Below, one piece after another: positions 31,008 to 41,390 of a stretch of DNA of 64,000 nucleotides. Where the stretch lies: the NCBI GenBank assembly GCA_029953675.1, contig JAMWBK010000004.1, positions 1,116,001-1,180,000 of the forward strand. Direction: 5' to 3'. A program made the translations under genes and the position numbers. How positions within the stretch are numbered: the first letter of the stretch is position 1; each line of letters starts with the position of its first letter. The notes under the pieces are model-generated. The model saw nothing but the letters and a program-made list of their open reading frames with translations, searched no databases and was not told the origin of the DNA. The stretch comes from Rhodosorus marinus. Lineage: Eukaryota; Rhodophyta; Stylonematophyceae; Stylonematales; Stylonemataceae.

Positions 31008-33068
31008 TTAGCTACTGGGGATTGGAGTGGGTTCAGGTCTCAGCTTTCCAAAGTCACGGCTCCGCACGCAATCAGATGCGTTCGTCCTGTTTGCTAGGAC
31101 GCAACAAGAGGAACCCTCGCATTCGTCTATCTCGAGGACAACTGTTGTTGACCAACCGCCGCTGTCAGGGTACGAGACTGTGACCTTGGGTGTTTTCCTG
31201 GCGGTGAGCTTCTCGAGGTTGTAGTAGACGATAAAGGTTCCGAAAAAGTTGCCGTCGCTGAACTTTTTGTAACCCCCAGCAACGTCTGCGCTGAAGGAGT
31301 TGGGTGAGATCCGAACGTCATTGACGTAGACGTCGGGTTTTTCTTCTCTTCCGACGGGCCGGGAGTGGGAGATCCGAATCGCTGCGACGCCTCCTTTAGT
31401 ACTCGGCAGCTCACGGAAGTAGTAGTGCACTTTCTGATTCTTCTTAATCGGCGCCGGGAAATCCACCTTTTCGTTCTTGTGGTCCCTGACGAACGCTGAA
31501 TAGTTCTTGGTCCTCCTGATCCTCCTGAGATCGCGAGATGCCGTCTTAAACTTGACCTCGATCACAGTCATCTCGAACTTGTCCAAGCTGATGCTTTGTG
31601 GGAGCCTTAGGCTCTTCCCATTCGTCGCTACCTCGCTCGTAACCTTCCAGTTAATGCTGCCACCCACGACAATGTTCTGACGGCGCTCCTCCGAGGTGCG
31701 GCTCTTCCTGTTAATTCGAAGTCGTCGGCGCTCCCATTTCTTGAGCTCATCCCTTCCATGCGGAAACTCAAAGTTTAGCTCTGCCTCCTTGTCGTCAAGG
31801 TTCTGCATTATGATGTAGCCCCTATTCTTAGTCGCCAAGGCGTGGACAGTGAGCTGAACGTTGTCCGAACTTGAGTAGACAAACTTCCCGTCCATGCCCT
31901 TGAGCAGCTCAAAGTACCGCACAAGGTTGGAGAACTCGACACTGCCGTCATCCGTCTCTTGGATAAGGCTCCACGGGTAAGGGTTTCCGTTCTTGATGTT
32001 TCTGTGGTTCTGGTTCTCCAGGTTGAGGAAGGTGATAACCTGAAGCAGGTTGTTGGGGATCCTCATCATCGTCATCAGAACTTTCATCGCCTCGCCCATG
32101 ATAGAGAAGTCCCTCGAAGGCAGCGGTGGCGCGGCGTAGCCCCTATTGCGGTTGTACCAGGAGGCCACGTATTGTCCCATCTCGCTGACCAAGTAGGGCT
32201 GTGGCTTCCCATCATCGCTGATCATTGAACTGTAAGTTTCGACGAGGTCGAGGTTGGCCTCACCATAGGAGCCCCCAACATTGTAGACGTGCTCGGAGAT
32301 GAAGCCTTGACACCCGCCTTTTGCTGCAGTATCCATATAGACCTTCATCCGCCTCCTGAACATGTCAAAATTTTCGAAGGACGGGCGTACGAACTCGTTT
32401 ACCGGACCACCGGTCAACATCTTTGTGTGCTTGTTCACCTCCTTGCAGAGGTCGGTACAGAGCTCGGATACCCTCGTGATATACTCCCGCTGACTCTCTC
32501 CTTTATTCCTGAGTTTGGAAAACTTTCCCATGGGCTCGTTGAAACACTCGTAGTAGTTGGGAAGGAGTAGTGTGTCGTCGAAGTAGTACTTGAAGAAATA
32601 GCCAGCGTACGTGATGGCCCTCGAACGCGTCTGTGCGGTCTCCGTGATCTCTGGGATCTTATACGGATCATCAGTGACCACCCTTTGCCCGCTGAGGAAT
32701 CGAAACTGGTAAGTATTGCAATCCTCGCATTGCTGGTCGTTAAGATCAATCTCTCCGTTCGTCTGCACTGCGGACTGTGTCGTGTCTTCCGGGAACGTCG
32801 CCTCCTTGAACGGTCCTTTCGTTGAACGGCTGAAGGACACATGAAGCGTAGTAGTCAAGTAGTCCATCATATCTTGAGGCACCACCTTTGGATCCCTCCT
32901 AAACGAGCCGTGCCCATTAACATACGTCCTCCTCGAGAAATTCTCAACGTTCCCTGTCCGAAGTGTCGTTCCAAAATCAACCCTTACATTGGCCTCGTAC
33001 GATTTGGCCCCTATGACACTCGCAAGCAGTGCCGATACCGCAACCAGAAACAGTCCAAACAGCTTCAT
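31008..33068 (-). CDS. Secreted clan GH-A glycoside hydrolase, agarase/porphyranase-like (paralogue 2)
   Basis: The ATG at 33068 opens a 686-residue protein with signal peptide 1-20. The acid/base Glu is E178 in CFNEPMGK, a conserved EH pair sits at 259-260 (SEHVYNVGG), and the nucleophile candidate is E296 in YLVSEMGQY. It is colinear with 25764-27824 over its full length and diverges in most third positions, except for a 156-bp identical tract (32402-32557 versus 27158-27313). It arose by tandem duplication. A TATAAATA box lies about 100 nt upstream. Substrate as for paralogue 1. Confidence 0.82.
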   Translation of the reverse strand: MKLFGLFLVAVSALLASVIGAKSYEANVRVDFGTTLRTGNVENFSRRTYVNGHGSFRRDPKVVPQDMMDYLTTTLHVSFSRSTKGPFKEATFPEDTTQSAVQTNGEIDLNDQQCEDCNTYQFRFLSGQRVVTDDPYKIPEITETAQTRSRAITYAGYFFKYYFDDTLLLPNYYECFNEPMGKFSKLRNKGESQREYITRVSELCTDLCKEVNKHTKMLTGGPVNEFVRPSFENFDMFRRRMKVYMDTAAKGGCQGFISEHVYNVGGSYGEANLDLVETYSSMISDDGKPQPYLVSEMGQYVASWYNRNRGYAAPPLPSRDFSIMGEAMKVLMTMMRIPNNLLQVITFLNLENQNHRNIKNGNPYPWSLIQETDDGSVEFSNLVRYFELLKGMDGKFVYSSSDNVQLTVHALATKNRGYIIMQNLDDKEAELNFEFPHGRDELKKWERRRLRINRKSRTSEERRQNIVVGGSINWKVTSEVATNGKSLRLPQSISLDKFEMTVIEVKFKTASRDLRRIRRTKNYSAFVRDHKNEKVDFPAPIKKNQKVHYYFRELPSTKGGVAAIRISHSRPVGREEKPDVYVNDVRISPNSFSADVAGGYKKFSDGNFFGTFIVYYNLEKLTARKTPKVTVSYPDSGGWSTTVVLEIDECEGSSCCVLANRTNASDCVRSRDFGKLRPEPTPIPSS

Positions 33069-33163
33069 CTTTCGTATCTTCTATTTTGTCCTCGATGCAC
33101 GGTTCTCCGCTTTGTTCACAACTCGAGCAAGTTTCCACTCCCAAATGCCTTGTAATATGGAGC

Positions 33164-33171
33164 TATTTATA
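33164..33171 (-). promoter_or_regulatory. TATA box of hydrolase paralogue 2
   Basis: TATAAATA on the minus strand, about 100 nt before the ATG at 33068. Position and match are good; transcription start is not known. Confidence 0.45.
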
Positions 33172-33259
33172 CCGCACTAATCGTCCCATTCTCGTCCAGG
33201 TGGATGTTGGAACGGACAGTGCTCCTTGTACCCGGTTTTGCGAAGAATTCACAGCACGG

Positions 33260-35682
33260 TGAAGGAACTTTTCACAATTGATTTGAGCAATTTACTTCAC
33301 GGGGCTGTGAAGATTAGGCAAAGGTCAATGGATTCTAAATTGAGAGTGAACAACAGACGATTCTTCTACTCCCCGGTGGTAGCTTGCTACCATCGACAGA
33401 AATTCGGTGGTATGGATGTATTCTAGGGTTGTCCATGGAGGTACTTGTTTCTCAAGCTGCAATCACCTACCTCTTCCTCATGGGGCCTGGTACAGGAGAA
33501 CCGACTGGCTGAGTGTCGGACGGCCCCCGTTGGCTCTCTCTGGATAAAATTTTTCCAGTACACACACGTCATCCTCAGCCTTGCGGGGCGGAAACGACCG
33601 CACCCTATAGATCAACTCCTCGGTCATCTACAAGTCCGTTTTACGCCGTCAGCATTTATTTTGGAAAACGTCTTCCTCATCCTTCGCCTGCAGGACAGAC
33701 CATCCACGCTCCGCCTCCGCCCTTCTGGCGTCCGTACCGCCCTCAAACCCGATGCCGCCCTGAAACAGAAGAAAACCATTCCAAAGTTCGCCCCCAAACT
33801 CCGTCATTGGTCGTCTAATACCACAGTCTGTCATCCCTGTACTGAAGATATCTATTTTTAGGTCTCCTAAAACGCCTTATTTTTTGTCCAGTAATTTCAA
33901 TCCACGTGTCCATTCCGCAAAATCAATTGTGCTGGAAAATATTCTAATATTTCATGACGTGATCTGTACAACGGTGAAAAACAAACGAACTATTAAACGT
34001 GGATTGACGAAAGCTCCATTTCTCTTTGACGGGTGAAATACATAGAAAATTAGTGTTTTTTTGCATCAGTTTAGTCGCAGATACTTTCCAATCAGAATTA
34101 TTATTAAAACTACTGTTAGTGTGGAGGTTGTCTTGTCGATTTTCCGAGCTAATTTCTCTAGGAAAGGAAAACAAGAGCGGGCAAATGCATCTTTTTCTTC
34201 CAAAAATGGGTTGGCAAACGGCAGAAAAAGCGAGGTATATATTAAACATATTCATTCATTTGTATGAGAAAGATAGAAGTTTATTTCCAGTTTGGAAGAA
34301 AGCCCACAAAACTGGAATTAAACTATAAAAGTAGATCCATTCATACATTAATACGTGTCCTTTTAGTTTCTCGGGGGGGGGGTAGAACTTGGATATTTAT
34401 ATCCATCTATTTTTGTCCAGAACGGTTGTGCTAAATTTAGGTTTTGTAGGTAATTAAATTGAAGCGTCTGAAACTGTTCTAAAAGTTTGACTTTTTCTAT
34501 CCTTTGAAGTGAGGGAGAGGAAATTGGAGAATTGTGCTAACAGGCGTACTGGGGAAAAGGTACATTATCGAATGCTCTCCTGATGGTCCTCCCAAGCAAG
34601 TTAGACTCAAAGCAGGGTTTGTATACGTGTGGGAGGAAAACTCGTTGGTGAACTTTTATAGGACGAACCCAATCAACGTGGTTGCTGAGTGACTGGACTT
34701 AGGCTTTCGGCCTTGGGTGAGTTTTTGGTTCGCTACGGTAGGTAGCTGCTGAATATAGGCTACTGGGGTATTGACAATGTACTAAACGTGTCTCGCGAGT
34801 ACTAAAACATGAAGAATACAATCAGGATAGACACTCGCAGTTCGCCGGGGCAAAACGGCAATACTATTCAGGCCCGGGTAGGGTTAGGTTTTTGGACGCA
34901 TGAGTCGGCCTGAACGGTTTCCTAGAAGTCCTAAAACCTCAGAGCAATGGATAGGAGGATATTTGACATACCTCCCATGACGTGGAGGAGGTAATAGAAG
35001 TAAGAGTGGAAGCAACGAATGACGGTTGGAAATGCAAAGAATAAATGTACAGTCACCTTAATTTGGCAACAAAAATTGGACCTACTTCCCACTTGTTCTC
35101 GTTTTGCTCGGTTGTAGCTCCTGCTTTGAATGGTGAGGAGACATCTGCAGAAGAGACACGCATTCTACTTGGAGCTTTCACTGCCTTGTCTTCTCTGTGC
35201 TCGGTTTTCTTAGCGCCACCGTCCGTGGACGATGGACACGCTCTAGAATTCGAGCTTGTCGTTCTCAGTGATTTCTTGGGTGTGGTGAATGTGGAACAGA
35301 TCAGTTTAATCTGAGGTCAAGGTCGACGAATGAGGTAAGGCGGAGAGGTTGCAGAGAGCCCATCTGCAGAGCTAGGGCAGTGTTACAGTACATATAATTG
35401 CTTTTAACAGATTGATTCCAGTATAAACCTGTCGCGTGCTCCCCTGAAGATCCAAGTAAACGTTTTCGGCATCGAGAGAGGTTATGGTATAAGCAAGGTG
35501 GTAACAGGGCCATAGGGCGATAGATCCAGCCCTATGTAGGTTTCGATAGGGCACCGCCATAGTGAAAAGAATTCATGGGGTACCCTTCGACTCTGAACAA
35601 TTTTCATAGGCATCGGGCAATTTTTAATGCTATATCATTGCCCAATGCGGTGTATATATTTCTAATTCATGCCTTTATGGTA
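33260..35682. other. Intergenic, mostly featureless
   Basis: About 33860-34500 is AT-rich. A dispersed-element copy is at 34714-34769. The ATG frame 35045-35314 (+, 89 codons) follows it by 275 nt and ends with a hydrophobic stretch, but it resembles no family. Confidence 0.45.
34714..34769 (+). repeat. Third copy of the ~55 bp dispersed element
   Basis: GGGTGAGTTTTTGGTTCGC, then TACGGTAGGTAGCTGCTG and ATAGGCTACTGGGG, closely follow the copy at 1355-1420. Confidence 0.55.
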
Positions 35683-36145
35683 AATGATGAACGCCGTGTA
35701 GCCGACCTGGTGATCACCTGTGACGACAGCCGCCGTACCACATACGTTGACCTTGCTGTTCCTAATCCTCAAGCTAGTCGTTATCTCCCGGCTGCGGGGG
35801 AGCGCCGTGGATCTGCCGCCGCCAGTATGAGACGCCGCAAAGAGATCAAATACGCGGGGGCTTTGTCTTCCCCTGGTGTTCGTGCTTCGGCACTAGCACA
35901 TCGCTTGGTACCCCTGATCATTGAGTGCTTTGGGTTCATGGACTCTGTTGGTTCTCGCTGGCTTCGGGAGTTGTTCCGCGAACGCCCTGACCGTCTTCAA
36001 TCGTTGTTTACCCGCTTAAGTTTCCTGCTGTGGCGCATGAATGCCGCTTTGATGTTGGAGGCGCGAGTTCTTCGCCGCACTTAGTCTTTTTTTCCCCTCG
36101 GGGTTTTTTCTTTCAGCCTCCGATTAAACCATTCGTTCGTTCGTA
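35683..36145 (+). mobile_element. Family A LINE C-terminal copy, intact 3' end
   Basis: The open frame reads through RRVADLVITCDD, TTYVDLAVPNPQ, RRRKEIKYAGA, HRLVPLIIECFGFMDSVG, WLRELFRERPDR and LSFLLWRMNAALMLEARV and stops at 36084. The 3' UTR has T-run, CCCCTCGGGG, T-run and TTCAGCCTCCGATTAAACC, then CATTCGTTCGTTCGT. It is the best-preserved family A end here and serves as the reference. Family A 5' sequence begins within 100 bp downstream. Confidence 0.85.
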
Positions 36146-36463
36146 TGGTTGTATTGTTTTTGTTGGTAGAATAGGCTATTTGAAGTGCATTCGTATTATG
36201 AAGAAAAAGCAGTGCCCTATCTACATGTGGTTTGTGATAGTTTATGGTGTTGGGTTGGGTGGGTTTTTGGTTATCATAGTGTTTGTTCGTGGGAGGCGCT
36301 GTCTTCCGTCGTCTTTCCCCGACTTTTTTTTTGTGTGTGGCTTGTCGGCGGGCTTTCTCTCCTTCTCTTGGGTTGTGGTGGAGGTTTCGGGGTGCTTTGT
36401 ATTGGGTAATAGCCAGTTTTTGTGGGGCTTTTGTGGTGAAATTTCTTCTCGCCACACTCTTTT

Positions 36464-37478
36464 GTGATAGCTGGGGTCTCCCCACCTCTTCCGGTGGCCG
36501 GTGCTGCCGTATCTCCGCTCGTGGAGCTGCGCGTGAGCGCATTCAGCACCCAGGCCACTGTCAGCAACTGCGACGAAGCGTCGTCGCACGTACTCGTCTC
36601 AAAACTGACCAGTCTTCTTCTCGTTGCTTCGCAGGGGAACACCCCGCTGACGGCGTACCTGGAGAACTTTCCTGCTAACGCGGGTGCCTCTGTCCTCCCC
36701 CCCATCGCTCCTGCTGGGGGGAGCTCTGCACCCCGCCCTGTGGCCGGTGCTGCCGTATCTCCGCTCGTGGAGCTGCGCGTGAGCGCATTCAGCACCCAGG
36801 CCACTGTCAGCAACTGCGACGAAGCGTCGTCGCACGTACTCGTCTCAAAACTGACCAGTCTTCTTCTCGTTGCTTCGCAGGGGAACACCCCCGCTGACGG
36901 CGTACCTGGAGAACCTTTCTGCTAACGCGGGTGCCTCTGTCCTCCCCCCCATCGCTCCTGCTGGGGGGAGCTCTGCACCCCGCCCTGCCTTCAGTCGTCC
37001 GGCGCTATCCGGCCTGGCCATCTCTCCTAATTCTGCTGTACCGAACCAAATATCTGGCCAAAACCCCCCTGGTCTTTCCTTGGGACTGAATCCTGCCTCT
37101 GCGAGTGTCTCTTGGCCCTCCTATTCCCAACTCCTTCGTCGTGGCTCCTCGGAAGAACGCACGACGGCCATGGTGCGTATGATTCCTTACCCCGTGGCCA
37201 CTCCTGCATTCTCTCGCCCGCTCTCTCCGTATCATCTCGTCTGGATGACGAACATGCACCCCCAGACCCCTTCTCGTGGTCGGGGTCGAGCGCCGGTTCA
37301 CTACCGTGATTTCCCCGGTACGATGGTCCCCTCGCTTGGTGTCCCTCCATCTGAGTTCCTCTATGTGCATTTCACTGGACATCATGCCTGTTTCCCGTCA
37401 CAGAGTCGGCTTATCAATTCCTTACCTCGCTTGTCGCCACTCCCCCTGAGCCTCAGCGCTCTGCCCTTGCCAACATGA
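36464..37478 (+). pseudogene. Family A ORF1-like region with 246-bp tandem duplication
   Basis: It encodes an Ala/Pro/Ser-rich, low-complexity protein with VSPPLP, the repeat unit (AAVSPLVELRVSAFSTQAT, then SKLTSLLLVASQ) twice, then SWPSYSQLLRRGSSEERTT. The second unit has one extra C in a C-run, shifting the frame near 36890. The homologous copy at 63545-64000 has a single unit, showing the duplication is secondary. Confidence 0.7.
36494..36986 (+). repeat. 246/247-bp near-perfect tandem duplication
   Basis: Units 36494-36739 and 36740-36986 appear identical apart from C4 versus C5 in the run near 36890. Confidence 0.9.
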
Positions 37479-38011
37479 TACTGAGTCGTGCCCACGTCTC
37501 ATTGTATGTTGAGTTTGACCGCTTCGACGCAGGCTGGGTTCCCCCGTCGGCGCTGCGCGGCCACCCTGCCACGCAAGCTCCTGCTATCGCGCCAAACTCA
37601 TTCGGCGCGACTTTCACGCATCCAGTCGAGCCTCTTTGCCCGTTTCCCCCCCCGGTGGTGTTCTCCGCTCGGCGTTGGAGGACTTCCTCTCAGCTGAGGC
37701 CGCCCTGATGGAAGTTCATCCGGCCTTTGAGCTCTCCAAAGCGACTCCTGACCGCCACTCCTCGCCTCCTCCGGCAGCTGCAGTTCCTGATGCCAACATG
37801 TCGGCGGCCACATCGTGCTCTCCGAATCCGCTGGCTTTGGACACCCTCAGCGAGGACTCCGTTCCTGAAAATTCTGTATCTGCATTCTTTTGGTCCTTTA
37901 GTTCCTTCGCTCGTCCACCCGTAAGCGCCGCGCCGCCGCTGAGTCACCCTCAGAGGGCCTCCCACCGGATACCCGGTAACGCCTCCCCGACTGAATGTAG
38001 GCCTGATATCT

Positions 38012-39877
38012 GTGTCCTCTTCCCCCGCCCGTGTGTCACCCGTGTCTGTCCTGTTCGCCGATGCCTCCTCCACCTGGCGCGAGCGTCTTTTCTCGTGGTT
38101 CTCTGACCTTGTCGCCTCCTTACCGGGTGGTGCCATTCCCTTGTGCCGTCAGAGCCCAGCTGTACGACTCCCTCGTCGTCTGCACACGCCTCTCGCGTTG
38201 GTGTTGGATTTTTATAACAGGAAGTTTCCGATCACCCTCAATGCTCTCTTCGCTGGGATCTCCTTTCTTTTTTCCTCGCCTCGTGCTCACTTTCTGGGAT
38301 CTCCTTTCTTTTTTCCTCGCCTCGTGCTCACTTTCTCTACTGTCTCGAGCCTTTCGCCTTCCCGCCGTATCCACCCTCGGCGCAAGATGCATTTGTTCCT
38401 CTCCGGTGACTTTGCAGAGCTCGAACGTCTCTACTTCGCTTCCCTCTCTTCATGTCCCCCTTCAGACTTCAGGTCTAGTCGCCAACAACGGGCGCGTCAC
38501 GCTGTGGCATGCGGTGATCTCCGGAGGGCTGCCGGTATCCTCCAGCAACGGCAACCTGTGGTCGAGTATTCTGACAATCTTGTTTCTCCGCTACGCTCGC
38601 TTTTTCCCGCAGCAGGCTCTGGGTGGGACCCGTCTTTTGACGCGGTGCTGGAAGCGTTCCAAGTAACGTCCAATGAAGATGAGCGGCTGGTGGTCACCTC
38701 GGAGGCTGTGCGTGAGCTGATCCAGTCTGCTCCAATGCGTCGTTCTCCTGGGCCCTCAGGTTTGTCGCTGGAATACCTCCGTTTTTTGGGTGAGGACGGT
38801 ATGAAAGTGTTTTCGTCCGTGTTGGAGGGAATCGTCAATGGCGATCCTTTTTGTGATCGCGCATGGTTTGGCCAGGACGGGCGCAGCTATTTTGGCTCTC
38901 CAAGTCGGGTCACACTGCTTGGACTCCAGCACTTCGCCCTATTGGCATGGTGGAAGTGGTCCGTAAACTGCCAGCTCCGTGGTTGGTCCAGATTTTGGTC
39001 CTCGAATCCCCTCGCTTTTTTGGACAAGCGCAGTTAGGCGTGGGCTATCGTGGCGGCTGTGAATTTGCTATCCATACTTCTTCGCTCGGACCTGGCCTCC
39101 TCGCCGGATTACCGGTTATCATCTGTAGACCTTGTAATGCTTTAATCGAGTCTCTCGACTAGCCATTATGCATGTGGTGCGCGAGGTCTTCCGGGTAGCT
39201 TTTCCCTTTTTTAGCAGTCTTTACTCTTTGATGGGTCAAGAGCCAACTTATGACACCCCCCCTCGGCCCTTCCTCGCACTCCTTCGAGGCGCGGACCGGG
39301 GTTCAACAGGGTGACCCGTTGGCGCCTTTTTTGCACGCCTGTAGGCTTCAAGTCGTTTGCTTGGCCTGCGTTCAGAGGTCCCAGAGGTCCGCGCAGTGGG
39401 TTGCCACGATGACTCTGCCTCATTGGACCTCCAGGTACCCTCGCGGAGGCGTACGATCGTCTCCGCACACTGGCATCCCTCGTCGATCTCGAAATCAATC
39501 ATGCGAAGTTGTTCTACTCGGGAGGAGCGGATATTCAAGAGCATCAGGTCCCTGCGCGTTTCCAGTATATTTGGCGTAGGGGAGGTTTTGTTCATCTGGG
39601 CATCCCATATGGGTCCGCGTCTCTTGTGGAGGTTGAGTTGTCGCAGATTCTGAGTAAGCACCGGCAGTTGGTCTCGGAGCTCCGCCGGCTGCCTCGCGGC
39701 TTCTTGAAAGCCGCGGGGCAGCTCGTTGTGCTCGTTGTTGCTAATAGTTCCGCTCGCTCCCGACTCGCTGGGGCAACCCTTGCCAACAACGAAAGCTTTC
39801 GTGAGCTGGGATTCTTCTTAGATGAGGAGTTGGGTCATCTTCCGCGCCCCACCCGTGATATGGTTCGTGCCCTGTGA
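38012..39877 (+). pseudogene. Family A reverse transcriptase region, broken
   Basis: N-terminal RT sequence runs to MRRSPGPSGLSLEYLRFL; the frame then shifts, with LRPIGMVEVVRKL (about 38935-38980), RTGVQQGDPLAPFLHACR (about 39290-39345) and the palm GCHDDSASLD (39399-39428) in different frames, followed by the thumb (39509-39877). CHDD instead of YxDD, several frameshifts and a 41-bp tandem duplication at 38254-38335 make it inactive. RT assignment rests on motif order. Confidence 0.75.
38254..38335 (+). repeat. 41-bp perfect tandem duplication
   Basis: TGGGATCTCCTTTC opens both units (38254-38294 and 38295-38335). 41 is not a multiple of 3, so it shifts the RT frame. Confidence 0.85.
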
Positions 39878-40245
39878 CGATAGCCGCCGTACTACGTACG
39901 TTGATCTTGCTGTTCCTAATCCTCAGGCTGGTCGCTGTTTGCCGGCTGCGGGAGAGCGCCGTGGATTTGCTGCTGCCAATATTAGACATCGCAAAGAGTT
40001 GAAATATTCCGGGTCCTTATCTTCCCCAAGCATTCGTGCTTCGGCTCCAGCTCATCGCCTGGTACCTCTGGTCATTGAGTGCTTTTGTTTTATGGATTCC
40101 GTTGATTCTGGTTGGCTTCGGGAATTGTTCCGCGAACGCCCTGGCCGTCCGTCCTCGTTGTTTAGCCGTTTAAGTTTCTTGCTGTGGCGTATGAACGCTG
40201 CTTTGATGTTGGAGGCGCGCGGCCTTCGCCGCGCTTAGTCTTTTT

Positions 40246-40340
40246 TTTCCCCTCGGTTTTTTTTTTTCTGTTTTTTTTTTCTGTTTTTTTTCTTTTCAGC
40301 CTCCGATTGAACCAGTTCATTCATTCATTCAGTAAAAGCA
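40246..40340 (+). repeat. Family A 3' UTR and TTCA tail
   Basis: Poly-T blocks, a partial CCCCTCGG, TTCAGCCTCCGATTGAACC and TTCATTCATTCATTCA. The expanded T-runs have erased one hairpin arm in this copy. Confidence 0.7.
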
Positions 40341-40679
40341 TCGTAGACAGTGTCTCTGGAAACTGACAACGTTGACTGAATACGCAATCGTTATTCTTTA
40401 TTTGATTGATCAAAAGAAAAGCCAGCTCGGTCAGAGAGAGAGCAGCTGAGCGAGGCGCTGAGTTGAGGGGGTGTTTGTCCTAAGCATTAGAGCTGATTTC
40501 AGCTTAACGGGTATCTGATTGTGCTAGAATAACAATCAGTATGCAACCCTTGGAATCTGCATCCACCCCGAAGACAGGGATGGTAGACGGGTCCCATCGC
40601 CACCGCGATGATGGTGATGCATCAGTCCCAAGGGGTGCTCGCATGTGGAGGGGTACCACATACAAAAATACGAGCAGAA
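40341..40679. other. Spacer, nothing recognised
   Basis: No coding or structural signal is visible between the LINE tail and the minisatellite. Confidence 0.4.
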
Positions 40680-41018
40680 AAAAGCGTAAAAGTGTAAAAA
40701 AGAGTAAAAAAGTGTGAAAAAGTGTGAAAAAGTGTGAAAAAGTGTGAAAAAGTGTGGAAAAGTGTAGAAAGTGTTAAAAGCGTAAAAGTGGAAAAAGTGT
40801 AAAAAAAGTGGAAAAAGTGGAAAAAGGAGAAAGTGGTAAAAAGTTGTAAAAAGTTGTAAAAAGTGGTAAAAAGTGGAAAAAGTGGAAAAAGTGGAAAAAG
40901 TGTAAAAAGTGTGAAAAGTGTAAAAAGTGTAAAAAGTGTAAAAAGTGTAAAAAGTGTGAAAAGTGTGAAAAGTGTGAAAAGTGTGAAAAGCGGGTAAAAG
41001 TGTAAAAAGTGTTTCACG
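40680..41018. repeat. AAAAAGTGT-type minisatellite
   Basis: About 340 bp of units of 8-10 nt around AAAAAGTGTG, AAAAAGTGGA and AAAAAGTTGT, strongly strand-biased (purine-rich on +). All long reading frames through it are artefacts of the repeat. Confidence 0.9.
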
Positions 41019-41022
41019 TCCA

Positions 41023-41062
41023 CACAAAATTTGAGTCCCCGGGGGGGGACTCAAATTTTGTG
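41023..41062. repeat. Perfect 18-bp palindrome with G4 loop
   Basis: Arms 41023-41040 and 41045-41062 (CACAAAATTTGAGTCCCC and its reverse complement) surround GGGG. It lies immediately after the minisatellite. Confidence 0.85.
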
Positions 41063-41390
41063 CGGCCATTGATCAGCCCAATCCAGCGTGTCGAAAATGG
41101 GTCCTCCTCTATATGTCTCTCCACGAAAGGAGGAGGAGTAGGTACAAAGCTGAAGTATGGCCAAGTTCATGGCACCGGAGGGTGTAATTTTTTTGACCAG
41201 GTTACGTTTTTACTGTAAACAAGCCTATTTTAGGGGGTATAACGCACAACATGCTCTCACGCGAAGTAGCGTATAGGGACTCTAGTATAACTGTTGAGCG
41301 TACTAGCATAACCACCATTGGATACGCGATCCACGCTGTACCCACTCCCGCCACAGGTACTCCCGTGAGGAAGGAGATCTGCGGTCTGCC

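Larger units (their letters stand above)
36225..40340 (+). mobile_element. Long family A LINE, frameshifted and internally deleted
   Basis: The order is a G/T-rich 5' UTR (about 36225-36463), a Pro/Ser-rich ORF1-like region, an RT region with SPGPSG, RPIGMVEVVRKL, GVQQGDPLAPFLHA and CHDD motifs in shifting frames, then a junction at about 39875 straight into the endonuclease-like C terminus (39875-40238). A T-rich 3' UTR and TTCATTCATTCA tail follow. The Cys/His finger region is missing. Two tandem duplications (36494-36986 and 38254-38335) disrupt frames. Confidence 0.85.

Noticed and set aside
36274-36888. 204-codon minus-strand frame with an internal repeat
   Set aside because: It is the antisense of the duplicated ORF1 segment of the family A LINE.
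40536-41069. Long minus-strand frames rich in Phe, Thr and Leu
   Set aside because: They are translations of the AAAAAGTGT minisatellite; every frame stays open because the repeat lacks stops on that strand.
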